Assembly (NCBI RefSeq): GCF_002153375.1
Contig: NZ_MTBQ01000003.1
Location: 124,001 to 188,000 of the forward strand
Reading direction: 5' to 3'
From: Oceanobacillus rekensis
GTDB taxonomy: Bacteria > Bacillota > Bacilli > Bacillales > Amphibacillaceae
Length of the DNA stretch: 64,000 nucleotides
Under the pieces are notes generated by a model. The model was not told where the DNA came from, searched no databases, and saw only the letters and a list, made by a program, of their open reading frames with translations. This document shows, piece by piece, positions 52,280 to 61,236 of this stretch (its first letter is position 1; each line of letters begins with the position of its first letter). The position numbers and the translations under genes are program-made.

Positions 52280-53200
52280 TTAAGCAGATTGTATTGTAGC
52301 TAATTTAATGATTTGCGGATGCAATAAACAATGATAACTATCATCCCTCACTAAAGATGCAAATTGAATACCAATTAAAACATTACCTGTAATCAAATTT
52401 TGATTCTCATACTCAACTATTAATTGATCAGGTCTGATTGCCAACAGAAACATACTCTTCCCTTCCACCCCTTGATATGGAATGACTTGAATTAAGTTTT
52501 CCCATTCTTTAGGTATTCGTTCGAGAGCCAACTCGTCATTTGCTTCCTTCAATTGCTGCCACTCATCATCCGAAAACCAATTCTTCAAAAAAACTTCATC
52601 ACATATGACAACTGGTTTTTTGGTCAGTGGATCAATGAGTTGATTTCCACTATCAATATAGCCCATAGTTGAAAAAGTTTGATGATTCATTTTAACGTTC
52701 ACTTGACAAAGCTGGTCATATCTAATTTTTTCACCAGCATGCTCGTCCATTCGGGACTTGGTAAAATACCATACAATCGGAAATCCGATGATTATAAATA
52801 TCCAGCTGATTGGATCCCCATATCCTTTATTGAAAGTCAAAATTCCATTTTCGGTAACCGAAACAGGATTTGCTAACAAAAAATAGACTGCTGTTAATCC
52901 ACCTCCAATTGCAAATGAAGTAAAATAGAATAATAATAATAATTTCATCATTCGGTAAAATCCCTTAAATCCAAATGTGCATAGGATAATAAACATCGAG
53001 TACAACAATTTCCCTGGTAACCCATTTAGAAAAGAATTAGGAAAATAAAGTGTAATCGGTACAATTAAAGAAGCTATAAATGCTCCAAATAGCATTCTCA
53101 ATTTCCCTGCATTATCTCTGGCCAATGCTTTAGTCAACATTAAAAGCATTAAATCAAGAAAAAAATTTAATGCCCAGACCGCATCAAGATAAATGGTCAA
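52280..53200 (-). CDS. spoIIGA: Pro-sigma-E processing protease SpoIIGA
   Basis: Membrane-embedded aspartic protease that activates pro-SigE at the spore septum. I start at TTG 53200 (giving [20 protein letters not shown]), 7 bases after GGGAAGGAAG. Upstream ATGs would place this ribosome site inside the gene. The 306-residue product has five membrane segments in the first half (about 1-150) and a soluble C-terminal protease domain with the catalytic Asp in [19 protein letters not shown] near residue 180. It pairs with sigE directly downstream. Confidence 0.93.
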   Translation of the reverse strand: MTIYLDAVWALNFFLDLMLLMLTKALARDNAGKLRMLFGAFIASLIVPITLYFPNSFLNGLPGKLLYSMFIILCTFGFKGFYRMMKLLLLFYFTSFAIGGGLTAVYFLLANPVSVTENGILTFNKGYGDPISWIFIIIGFPIVWYFTKSRMDEHAGEKIRYDQLCQVNVKMNHQTFSTMGYIDSGNQLIDPLTKKPVVICDEVFLKNWFSDDEWQQLKEANDELALERIPKEWENLIQVIPYQGVEGKSMFLLAIRPDQLIVEYENQNLITGNVLIGIQFASLVRDDSYHCLLHPQIIKLATIQSA

Positions 53201-53265
53201 TTTTTTTCTTCCTTCCCTACATATCATTACGGATAATTTCATTTAACTATATGGAATTACTCAAA

Positions 53266-53298
53266 AGTATAGATGAATAGATAAGCAAAGTCTGTCAC
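53266..53298 (-). promoter_or_regulatory. Candidate spoIIG promoter with long spacer
   Basis: Minus-strand GTGACA (53298-53293) and TATACT (53271-53266) are 21 bases apart. The B. subtilis spoIIG promoter is unusual in having an about 22-base spacer and needing Spo0A. This candidate has the same oddity, in the right place (65 bases before the start). I could not find convincing Spo0A boxes next to it. Confidence 0.4.
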
Positions 53299-53884
53299 TT
53301 CTTGTATGCATAATAAAGCTAATTTTCACTATTTCTAGGAAAACCTGTCTTCGGTGTAACTAATGCTTTGTTGACAGTGGAGGTCATGAGTTAGAATTTC
53401 AATGGAGCAAGGAGGTTTCTACCTACTAAAAACTTTGTCGAGATTTCGATGAAATAAAAAATAAGGTTGCTCCAATTAGAGACAACCTCATTTTTATATA
53501 GAGAAAGAAAAAATTCTACCAATCTTCTCTTGCCTTCTCTTCGCTTTTTTCTCATTTTCATTTTTTATAGATTAAACGTACACATCCAAACGATTTTATA
53601 AAAAACTATTCTTGTTCTTGCGTAGGGTATAAACGGAACTTATATGCCTTATTTGTCACATTAAGAAACCTCTCCACCTCGCGAATAGAATATATGTTCC
53701 TGACAAAAATATAACATATTATATTTGAGGAAACAATAACTTTGGTAACGCCACCCCAAATTCATCTTGTCCTTACCCTTACCGCCTGGCTACATTTCCC
53801 ACGCGCTTGAAGAGGGAGAATTCTTTTGGAATACTGTTAAAATAAGCATCCTTTCATTTCATTTCTCACTCAGAAAATTAAAAA
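53299..53884. other. Gene-poor interval between spoIIGA and ftsZ
   Basis: Apart from the tnpB remnant, no gene is visible. A terminator-like hairpin (AGGTTG/CAACCT, 53464-53488) has T-rich ends on both strands and resembles the ftsZ terminator at 53885-53928 over about 23 bases. A GC-richer stretch at about 53753-53822 (containing GCCACCCC, CCTTACCGCCTGGCTAC and ACGCGC) looks foreign in this AT-rich spacer. It could be part of the same decayed element, but I recognise nothing in it. Confidence 0.5.
53550..53659 (-). pseudogene. Remnant of a tnpB N-terminus (IS200/IS605 or IS1341 type)
   Basis: Reading from GTG 53659, the frame gives TNKAYKFRLYPTQEQE, a TAG stop at 53608-53606, then in the same frame FFIKSFGCVRLIYKK and two TGA stops. 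KAYKFRLYPTxEQE followed by KSFGCVRLIY(N) is the characteristic start of TnpB, the RNA-guided nuclease of IS605-family transposons. A GGAGAGG ribosome site is still visible upstream. The rest of the gene, tnpA and the 3' guide-RNA region are not present, so this is a dead fragment about 37 codons long. Confidence 0.78.
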
Positions 53885-53928
53885 GAGGCTATCTCAATGG
53901 GGATTATTGCTCCATTTGAGATAGCCTC
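53885..53928 (-). terminator. ftsZ terminator
   Basis: GAGGCTATCTCAA-TGG pairs with CCA-TTTGAGATAGCCTC (one bulged base). On the minus strand TTTTTAATTTT follows. It starts 24 bases after the ftsZ stop codon, so spoIIGA is transcribed separately. Confidence 0.87.
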
Positions 53929-53951
53929 CATGAAAAAACCTGAACCGATTA

Positions 53952-55118
53952 CTATCGGTTTCGATTACGATTTCTTAGGAATGTCGGTATATCCAGCTCA
54001 TCATCCTCTTGCCTAACACGAGGCTGTGGTTGTTGTTGCTGTGGTTGCTGTTGTTGTTGCTTCTGTTCGCGTTGAACAGGTTCCTCCGTTGCTTTTGTAG
54101 CTGCATGCTGATTATGATTAATTAGTGGTCGTTGTTGCTTTTGCTTACTTTCTACAGGTTGGATTGTCTCATCAAAGCCGGTAGCAATAACTGTAACAAC
54201 TATCTCATCATTTAAATTCTCATTGATTACCGAGCCAAAAATAACATTAACTTCTTTATCAGCTGCGGATGTAACAAGATCTGCGGCTTCCTGTACTTCA
54301 TATAAGCTAAGATTTGTGCCACCAGTGATATTCATTAATATACCATGTGCACCATCAATGGAAGTCTCGAGTAATGGGGAAGAAATTGCTTTCTTAGCCG
54401 CCTCAGTTGCACGCGTTTCCCCTGTTGCAATACCAATTCCCATCAATGCAGAACCTTTATCAAACATAATCGTTTTTACATCAGCAAAGTCAACATTTAT
54501 CAATCCTGGTTTCGCGATTAAATCAGAGATGCCCTGTACACCTTGTCTTAGTACATTATCCGCTTCACGGAATGCTTCAAGCATCGGAGTATTTTTATCA
54601 ACAATCTCAAGTAATCTGTCATTTGGTATAACAATTAAAGTATCAACACTTCCTTTAAGTGTTTCAATACCAGAGATGGCCTGTGTCGCCCTTCTTTTAC
54701 CTTCAAAAGAGAAAGGACGAGTCACGACCCCAACTGTCAATGCTCCAAGATCTTTTGCTACTTGTGCGATAACTGGTGCAGCACCTGTACCGGTACCTCC
54801 ACCCATTCCTGCAGTAACAAAAACCATATCAGCACCTTGTAAAACTTCTTCTAATTGTTCTTTACTTTCTTCAGCCGCTTTTTTCCCTACTTCAGGATTA
54901 GCTCCTGCACCCAAACCACGTGTCAATTTACCACCAATTTGAATTTTTGCTTCTGCTTTAGATAAATTTAATGCTTGGGAGTCAGTGTTAACTGCGATGA
55001 ATTCTACACCTTCTACACCGTGCTCTATCATTCGATTGACAGCATTATTACCGCCGCCACCGACGCCGATAACTTTAATTGTCGCTAACTCCTCCATATT
55101 TGTATCAAACTCTAACAT
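53952..55118 (-). CDS. ftsZ: Cell-division GTPase FtsZ
   Basis: Tubulin homologue forming the Z-ring. The 388-residue protein has the nucleotide motif [11 protein letters not shown] near residue 105 and [15 protein letters not shown] near the N-terminus. A Gln-rich linker (about 335-370, with runs of up to five Gln) is followed by the C-terminal interaction peptide [11 protein letters not shown], which binds FtsA and SepF. It follows ftsA after 64 bases without a terminator between, so the two are co-transcribed. Confidence 0.98.
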   Translation of the reverse strand: MLEFDTNMEELATIKVIGVGGGGNNAVNRMIEHGVEGVEFIAVNTDSQALNLSKAEAKIQIGGKLTRGLGAGANPEVGKKAAEESKEQLEEVLQGADMVFVTAGMGGGTGTGAAPVIAQVAKDLGALTVGVVTRPFSFEGKRRATQAISGIETLKGSVDTLIVIPNDRLLEIVDKNTPMLEAFREADNVLRQGVQGISDLIAKPGLINVDFADVKTIMFDKGSALMGIGIATGETRATEAAKKAISSPLLETSIDGAHGILMNITGGTNLSLYEVQEAADLVTSAADKEVNVIFGSVINENLNDEIVVTVIATGFDETIQPVESKQKQQRPLINHNQHAATKATEEPVQREQKQQQQQPQQQQPQPRVRQEDDELDIPTFLRNRNRNR

Positions 55119-55182
55119 GAATCGTTCCTCCTAATATACAAGTTTACAAGAATTCCAGTATCTAATTCATAAGACTTCATGC

Positions 55183-56463
55183 TTAATCAAAGAAATACTT
55201 AAATAAATTAGCAAAACTAGACTCTTTTTTCTTATTTTCCTTTTTCTCGTTTTTTTCCTTTGGTTGTTTCATTTGCCTTTTTGGTTTCGGTTCGTTTGTA
55301 TTTAATGCTACTGAAGGAAATAGCTCTTTCCCTTGAATTTTTGCATTATGATAGGCAAACTGCAATATCCCAACACCTGCTGTAAATTGTGGTTCTCTTA
55401 CACCTATGTAATCAGGGATAGCTACGCGTACGTTGGAAGGAAATAGGTCTTGAGCAAGTTCAAGGCTTCCTGGCATGGAGATTGTACCACCAGTCAGTAC
55501 ATATCCACCAGGTAAATCATAGCCTACTTTTCTAATTTCCCGTTCTGCATATGCGTAGACCTCTTCCAATCTTGCTTCAATCATATCAGAAATCTGTAGT
55601 TGATTATAGGTTTGCTTCTTATTGCTTCCTATCGTCGAAACGTCAAAAGTTTCTTCTTCTTGTGCATCATCATAAAAAGCATGTCCATAATTCAGCTTAA
55701 CATCTTCTGCCTCTTCGGTTGATGTACGTAATCCAAACGATAGGTCTTTTGTAATATTATCTCCACCTAAATTCACCACGTTAGTTGTTACTAGGTGATC
55801 ATTTTCAAAGATGGAAACCGTTGTACAACCACCACCAACATCGATTAATGCTACACCCATATTCTTTTCATCTTTGGAAAGAGCAATTGTACCTGCTGCA
55901 AGTGGTTGTAAACAAATGTCCAATACTTGTAGATTCGCGCGCTCCACACATTTGAGAATGTTATGTAGTACTGTTTTGGAGCAGGTTATAATTGTTCCTT
56001 CCATTTCCAATCGAACGCCGATCATTCCCCGTGGATCCGTGATTTCATCCAAACCATCAACAATAAATTGCTTTGGAATAACATCAATGATTTCACGTTC
56101 TGGAGGAACGGAAATGACTTGCGCCCCTTCGATAACCCTCGTAACATCCTCATCCCCAATTTCCCTGTTCTCGCTTTGTACTGCTACAACACCATGACAA
56201 GGTTGTAATTGAATATGGCTGCCATTTATTCCTACAACTACTCTTTCAATATGCATTCCTACCATACGTTCTGCTTGTTCAATTGCACTTCTGATAGATT
56301 GCACAGTTTGATCGATATCAACGATTGCCCCTTTTTTCATCCCATTGGATTTTGCAGTTCCAACACCAATTATATTCAAGGAATCATTTAGAACTTCTCC
56401 AATAATTACTTTGATTGTAGTTGTACCTATATCAAGACTTACTAATATCTCACTATTATTCAA
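55183..56463 (-). CDS. ftsA: Cell-division protein FtsA
   Basis: Actin-like membrane anchor of the Z-ring. The start is TTG at 56463, after GGGAGGTG with 7-base spacing, giving a product beginning NNSEILVSLDIGTTTIKVII, which matches the family. The in-frame TTG seven codons upstream is rejected as it precedes the ribosome site. The 426-residue protein has the 1C domain, ATPase motifs (VALIDVGGGCTTVSIF near 205 and GYVLTGGTISMPG near 325) and a Lys/Glu-rich linker ending in the amphipathic anchor SSFANLFKYFFD. Confidence 0.95.
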   Translation of the reverse strand: MNNSEILVSLDIGTTTIKVIIGEVLNDSLNIIGVGTAKSNGMKKGAIVDIDQTVQSIRSAIEQAERMVGMHIERVVVGINGSHIQLQPCHGVVAVQSENREIGDEDVTRVIEGAQVISVPPEREIIDVIPKQFIVDGLDEITDPRGMIGVRLEMEGTIITCSKTVLHNILKCVERANLQVLDICLQPLAAGTIALSKDEKNMGVALIDVGGGCTTVSIFENDHLVTTNVVNLGGDNITKDLSFGLRTSTEEAEDVKLNYGHAFYDDAQEEETFDVSTIGSNKKQTYNQLQISDMIEARLEEVYAYAEREIRKVGYDLPGGYVLTGGTISMPGSLELAQDLFPSNVRVAIPDYIGVREPQFTAGVGILQFAYHNAKIQGKELFPSVALNTNEPKPKRQMKQPKEKNEKKENKKKESSFANLFKYFFD

Positions 56464-56531
56464 TGAAAGGCACCTCCCGCTCAAGAAACATCCATTATTA
56501 CTTCATTCTGTTTCTATCAACTGCATTTTTT

Positions 56532-56559
56532 ATTATATAATCTACTATTTTATCGTAAA
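56532..56559 (-). promoter_or_regulatory. Candidate ftsAZ promoter
   Basis: Minus-strand TTTACG (56559-56554) and a perfect TATAAT (56537-56532) are 16 bases apart, 68 bases before the ftsA start. The gap to divIB (about 220 bases) holds no gene; B. subtilis has ylxW, ylxX and sbp there. An AGAAGT/ACTTCT inverted repeat near 56662-56684 could be a weak divIB terminator. Confidence 0.55.
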
Positions 56560-56686
56560 ACATTAAAAAAATAAAATATATATAAGTTATTCCACATGGA
56601 ATGGTCATATACCTTTTCATTTTCTTAAAAAAAGTAAATTCCCTTACTATAACCTTCGTAAAGAAGTTCAATTATATGACTTCTAA

Positions 56687-57481
56687 TCATTCAACTTCCT
56701 CTTCAGATACAGCATCCATTTCTGTCTCTTTCTTTTTGTTATCAAAAGACTCAAAATAAACCCCTACACCAATATGAATAATTCCTTTATCTTCAGCATC
56801 AAGTTGTGAAACAATGGATGGATATACTTCCATCTTTTCCGCAAAATTACGGATGGTTCCCTTAACAATAAACCCATCATTCATATATAAAAGTATATTA
56901 TTTTGATTATCTTCTGTTGGTTCCCAGTGGATTTCAGAAATTAAATTCAAAATGTTTTTAGGTAAAACTTTAAGTTGCCCAGCCATTCTATCTAGATATT
57001 CTTCGTCATCAAACCCATTTATTAATGGCGCGTCACCATGATATGTATCCTTGACCAGCTCTAAAATTTCACCATTACTCATAACGGGTTTATAATTTGC
57101 ATCCTCACGTATATACCCAATAATCTGCTCCTCTGAAACATGAATATGGATTGTCCATGGCAATTTTCTTTCAACGGATACAGATTCGACAATAGGATCA
57201 TTGCTTATTGATCTCTCTATTTCAGATTGACTAATTGTCCATATATTGGTATCTACTGTTAAACCACTGTACGCAATAATCTCTTCGTCTGCTATATATG
57301 AATTCCCTTCCACATTGATTGTCTTAATATGACTTAATGGGGATTGCAGATAAATAATTACTGCTATTAAGAAGAAAAAGATGGAAAGATAAAAAATAAG
57401 ACGTCGATTTGCTTTTTTCTTACGGGCCTGCTTCAATTTTGGAATTCGATCTTCAATTGAAACAATATTTTTTTTACTCAT
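56687..57481 (-). CDS. divIB: Division protein DivIB/FtsQ
   Basis: Bitopic membrane protein of the divisome that works with FtsL and DivIC. Start ATG 57481 (MSKKNIVSIEDRIPKLKQ) follows AAGGAAG. The 264-residue product has a basic cytoplasmic segment, one membrane helix (about 29-48), a POTRA domain starting LSHIKTINVEGNSYIADEEI (about 51-120), a beta domain, and an acidic tail. In B. subtilis murG and murB lie directly upstream of divIB; here a terminator and then spoVE are found instead. Confidence 0.93.
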   Translation of the reverse strand: MSKKNIVSIEDRIPKLKQARKKKANRRLIFYLSIFFFLIAVIIYLQSPLSHIKTINVEGNSYIADEEIIAYSGLTVDTNIWTISQSEIERSISNDPIVESVSVERKLPWTIHIHVSEEQIIGYIREDANYKPVMSNGEILELVKDTYHGDAPLINGFDDEEYLDRMAGQLKVLPKNILNLISEIHWEPTEDNQNNILLYMNDGFIVKGTIRNFAEKMEVYPSIVSQLDAEDKGIIHIGVGVYFESFDNKKKETEMDAVSEEEVE

Positions 57482-57515
57482 CTCCATTTCTTCCTTTTTA
57501 CCATATTAAAAGAAT

Positions 57516-57540
57516 AAACGGCAGCATCTCAGCCGTTTTT
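57516..57540 (-). terminator. Terminator between spoVE and divIB
   Basis: AAACGGC (57516-57522) pairs with GCCGTTT (57532-57538) around a 9-base loop. T runs follow on the plus strand (TTTTT), and TTTATTC follows on the minus strand. It lies 130 bases after spoVE and 35 bases before the divIB start, and would isolate the mur-spoVE genes from divIB. Confidence 0.6.
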
Positions 57541-57669
57541 ATCTATTTACATGAATTATATCATAAAACGTATGGGAAGATGTAGTGTACATACAATAGT
57601 TTACCAAGTTTTTTACATGCAATGGTAGTATCAATATCTTCCAATAACAAAATAAAGAATTTGATTTAA

Positions 57670-58782
57670 TCAAATTTTGGAATAGATGCTAATATTTAGC
57701 AATACACCCACAGAACATAATGTTAAAGTCAAAGAGGAGCCACCATAACTTAAAAAGGGTAAGGTGATTCCTGTTACTGGAATAAGTCCAATTACCACAC
57801 TGATATTTATCATCGCCTGGATAGCAAGCATGGCAGCTATTCCTAGAGCTAAAAAGCGACCGAATAAATCAGGTGCCTCTAAGGAAATTTTTATTCCTCT
57901 CCATAAAAGCAATAAGAATAGGAGAATAATAGCTGTTCCACCAATGAACCCAAGTTCCTCTCCCAAGATGGCAAAAATAAAATCAGTTTGTGGTTCAGGC
58001 AGATAAAAATATTTTTGCAGACTATTTCCCAATCCTAAACCCATTAATCCACCAGGACCAATTGCATATAGTGATTGGATAATTTGAAATCCATCTCCCA
58101 ATGGATCTTCCCACGGATTTAAAAAAGCAGTAATTCGATTGATTCTGTACGGGGCTGAAGCGATTAACCCAATGAATCCCAGAAGCCCTAGTGCAGCAAG
58201 TCCGAAAAAATGTGTCAATCTTGCTCCAGCAACAAAAACCATTATCATACAAGTAAGAACAATTACCATTCCTGTTCCAAGGTCAGGTTGTAGCATAATT
58301 AGCCCAAAAGCTGTGAAAATCAATATAATACTCGGAAAGAAACCCTTTTTAAATGACGTAATATATTTTTGGTTGGCAGAAAGAATAGCCGCCAAAAAAA
58401 TTATCAAACCTAGCTTCATAAACTCGGAAGGCTGGATACTGAACGCTCCGACACCTATCCAACTTTGTGCCCCTCCCCTTACTAGCCCTACTCCAGGTAT
58501 TAATACAAGTAATAATAAAATAAAGCAAATAAGGAGAATAATGTTTGCATATTTTTTCCATGTATAATAGGGAATAAGCATAAAAAGGAACATTGCAACT
58601 ATCCCAGCACCAGCAAATAAAAGTTGCCTCTTTAAGTAGTAAGATGCATCACCAAATTTGTATTCAGACCAAATATAGGATGAACTATATACCATGATAA
58701 CCCCAACAATCAGTAAAATAAATATGACAAAAAGCAAAGTGAGATCTGGTTTTCTTTGCTCCTTCAGCAATTTTTTAAACAA
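57670..58782 (-). CDS. spoVE: SpoVE/FtsW-type SEDS peptidoglycan polymerase
   Basis: SEDS-family glycosyltransferase of about ten membrane helices. The start is TTG at 58782, after AAAGGGGTG. The 370-residue product has FSIQPSEFMKLGLIIFLA near residue 108 and the ELGFIGG...ITLPFLSYGGSS C-terminal signature. Location after murD, as in B. subtilis, suggests SpoVE (cortex synthesis), but it could serve vegetative division as FtsW; sequence alone does not settle this. Confidence 0.88.
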   Translation of the reverse strand: MFKKLLKEQRKPDLTLLFVIFILLIVGVIMVYSSSYIWSEYKFGDASYYLKRQLLFAGAGIVAMFLFMLIPYYTWKKYANIILLICFILLLLVLIPGVGLVRGGAQSWIGVGAFSIQPSEFMKLGLIIFLAAILSANQKYITSFKKGFFPSIILIFTAFGLIMLQPDLGTGMVIVLTCMIMVFVAGARLTHFFGLAALGLLGFIGLIASAPYRINRITAFLNPWEDPLGDGFQIIQSLYAIGPGGLMGLGLGNSLQKYFYLPEPQTDFIFAILGEELGFIGGTAIILLFLLLLWRGIKISLEAPDLFGRFLALGIAAMLAIQAMINISVVIGLIPVTGITLPFLSYGGSSLTLTLCSVGVLLNISIYSKI

Positions 58783-58859
58783 AAAAACACCCCTTTTTCC
58801 AATATAGGATCAGGGGCATTATGATTGTTATTCTTTATTAAATTTCGTTGTTCAAGCCC

Positions 58860-60209
58860 CTATTTCAGTTTATGCACAGCTTGTACAAACATGTCTCCTC
58901 TTTCTTCAAATGTTCGGTATTGGTCCCAGCTAGCACACGCCGGAGATAGAAGAATTACATCTTCAACACGTGAGATGGAATATGCGCTATCTACAGCACT
59001 CCTCACATCCTCAGATTCGATAATTGTTTGAATACCTGCATCCATACCTAACTGCTTTAATTTGCTTGCAGTCTGCCCAAACACAACCATTGCCTTTACA
59101 TTCCTAAGAAAAGGAAGTAACTCTGTAAATTCATTACCTCTATCGAGACCACCTGCTAATAGAATAGTGGGCTTTGTAAAGGCACCTAATGCTTTTTGAG
59201 TTGCCAATATATTTGTCGCTTTTGAATCATTGTAAAATAATCGACCATTAACTTTTTTCACGAATTGCAGTCGATGTTCTACGCCACTAAAGGTTGTTAA
59301 AACATTTCGAATTCCAAGACTTGTAGCACCATTAAGTTTTGCAGCGGCAATTGCAGCTAATATGTTTTCAAGATTATGCTCTCCAACAAGAACAATGTCT
59401 TGTCTTGCTATCACTTTTTCATCTTCAAAATAAATATAATCCGAATCTGCCCATGCACCAGTCTCCATCCTGGTTTTCACTGAAAACGGAACAAGTTTCG
59501 AAATAGCTTGTTTTACTTCTTCAGTAATTGCTTGATCATCTGCATTGTAAACAAGATAATCCTCTTTTGTTTGGTTCTTAAAAATATTAAACTTAGCCTG
59601 TTTATAATTATCGATTGTTTTATGATAATCCAGGTGTGCCTCAAATATATTAAGTAAAATTGCCGTAGTCGGTTTAAATTTTCTAATCCCTTGCAATTGA
59701 AAGGATGATAATTCAAGTACGAGCACTTCATTTTCTTTTAAGGAATGAACCGTTTCTGTAGCTACAATTCCAATATTACCTGCTACTTGGACCGGTCGTT
59801 TACTTTCTTTAAGCATTTTTGTTACCAATGTCGTTGTCGTCGTTTTCCCATTTGATCCCGTAATACCGATAATCGGCCTATTTGTTAAGTGAAAAGCCAG
59901 CTCAATTTCAGTTATAATAGGAATGCCCAGCTTGCTAGCTTCTGCAACAATCACATTTTCATATGGTATTCCTGGGTTTTTTACAATGAGCTCGATTCCA
60001 TCCAAAATGGAAATAGGATGGGAGCCAACAATTACGGCAGCGCCCATCTTTTTTAAATATATAACATTCTCATCATTTTCATTTGCTTTCATATCGTTCA
60101 CAATGACTTTCTTGTCATTTGCAAGCAATGTTTCAGCTGCTGCCGTCCCACTCTTCGCCAGTCCAAGAACAAGGATATTTGAATAGGGAAAATCTACAAA
60201 CTTCTTCAT
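58860..60209 (-). CDS. murD: UDP-N-acetylmuramoyl-L-alanine--D-glutamate ligase
   Basis: Adds D-Glu to UDP-MurNAc-L-Ala. The 449-residue protein has the N-terminal UDP-binding Rossmann domain (VLGLAKSGTAAAETL), the P-loop GITGSNGKTTTTTLV near residue 115, and the central and C-terminal Mur ligase domains with LLSPACASWDQY near 420. It overlaps the mraY stop by one base (TAATG). Confidence 0.97.
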   Translation of the reverse strand: MKKFVDFPYSNILVLGLAKSGTAAAETLLANDKKVIVNDMKANENDENVIYLKKMGAAVIVGSHPISILDGIELIVKNPGIPYENVIVAEASKLGIPIITEIELAFHLTNRPIIGITGSNGKTTTTTLVTKMLKESKRPVQVAGNIGIVATETVHSLKENEVLVLELSSFQLQGIRKFKPTTAILLNIFEAHLDYHKTIDNYKQAKFNIFKNQTKEDYLVYNADDQAITEEVKQAISKLVPFSVKTRMETGAWADSDYIYFEDEKVIARQDIVLVGEHNLENILAAIAAAKLNGATSLGIRNVLTTFSGVEHRLQFVKKVNGRLFYNDSKATNILATQKALGAFTKPTILLAGGLDRGNEFTELLPFLRNVKAMVVFGQTASKLKQLGMDAGIQTIIESEDVRSAVDSAYSISRVEDVILLSPACASWDQYRTFEERGDMFVQAVHKLK

Positions 60210-61192
60210 TACAAGCCCACCTCAATATAGATGCCGAGTGCAGCAAATAGGAGTCCTACTAGCCAAAATGTCGTAACTACGCGCCACTCCGACCAGCCGA
60301 GTAGTTCATAATGGTGATGTAATGGACTCATTTTGAACACTCTTTTTCCTGTTGTTTTAAACGAAATAACTTGGATAATCACTGAAAGGGTCTCAATAAC
60401 GAAAACTCCTCCAATAATTACTAATAAGATTTCCATTTTCATAAGTATCGAAATTGCTGCAATTGCTCCCCCAAGGGCTAATGATCCAGTGTCTCCCATA
60501 AATACTTTAGCGGGATGTGCATTAAATACTAAAAATCCAAGCAATGCACCAACAACGGCAAGTGCGAATATTGCTTCTTCCGTTTGTGGAGTGCCGTACC
60601 AGGCAACGACGGCAAAGGCACCAAATGCTATAGCTGCTGTTCCTGCCAATAAACCATCCAATCCATCCGTTAAATTTACGGCATTCGAGGCACCAACCAT
60701 CATAAAAATAATTAATAATAAATAGGCCCAACCGAGATCCCATTGTATATCTGTCCCTGGTATATGTATTGCCGTTGAAAATTCATGACCTCTTAAAATA
60801 AAGAAAAATACAAGTGCAATAATAATTTGCCCCAGCAGTTTTTGCTTAGAGGTTAGTCCAAGATTACGTTTTAACGCCACTTTTATAAAGTCATCTAAAA
60901 ATCCAAGCAATCCATAGCCAAATAACACAAAAATTAACAGCCAAAGCTCATAACCTATACCTGTCTCATTTGCTCTACTAGCCATAATAATCGATGTTAT
61001 GATAACACTGAAAATTATCATTAGCCCCCCCATGGTGGGAGTTCCTGTTTTTTTCAAATGTGATTGTGGTCCTTCTTCTCTAATGCTTTGTCCAAACTTT
61101 AATCTTCTTAAAAATGGAATAAATATTGGAGATAGAAGAACGGTAATGAGAAATGCTATAGCTATTGTTACCAATAATACAGTTATATTCAC
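60209..61192 (-). CDS. mraY: Phospho-MurNAc-pentapeptide transferase MraY
   Basis: Membrane enzyme making lipid I from UDP-MurNAc-pentapeptide and undecaprenyl phosphate. The 327-residue protein has ten membrane helices and the Mg-binding Asp residues in [10 protein letters not shown] near residue 100, [12 protein letters not shown] near 176, and [11 protein letters not shown] near 230. The HHHYELLGW motif lies near the C-terminus. It follows murF after 44 bases. Confidence 0.97.
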   Translation of the reverse strand: MNITVLLVTIAIAFLITVLLSPIFIPFLRRLKFGQSIREEGPQSHLKKTGTPTMGGLMIIFSVIITSIIMASRANETGIGYELWLLIFVLFGYGLLGFLDDFIKVALKRNLGLTSKQKLLGQIIIALVFFFILRGHEFSTAIHIPGTDIQWDLGWAYLLLIIFMMVGASNAVNLTDGLDGLLAGTAAIAFGAFAVVAWYGTPQTEEAIFALAVVGALLGFLVFNAHPAKVFMGDTGSLALGGAIAAISILMKMEILLVIIGGVFVIETLSVIIQVISFKTTGKRVFKMSPLHHHYELLGWSEWRVVTTFWLVGLLFAALGIYIEVGL

Positions 61193-61236
61193 TTCGTTTC
61201 CTCCTCATACATAACCGTCCAACTAGATTGGATTTA

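Noticed and set aside
53420-53450. Spo0A box (TGTCGAG near 53432)
   Set aside because: It is one base off consensus and about 160 bases from the candidate spoIIG promoter, with no second box nearby; chance is likely.
54223-54942. Long plus-strand open frame of 239 codons
   Set aside because: It is antisense to the highly conserved FtsZ core and reflects codon bias there rather than a gene.
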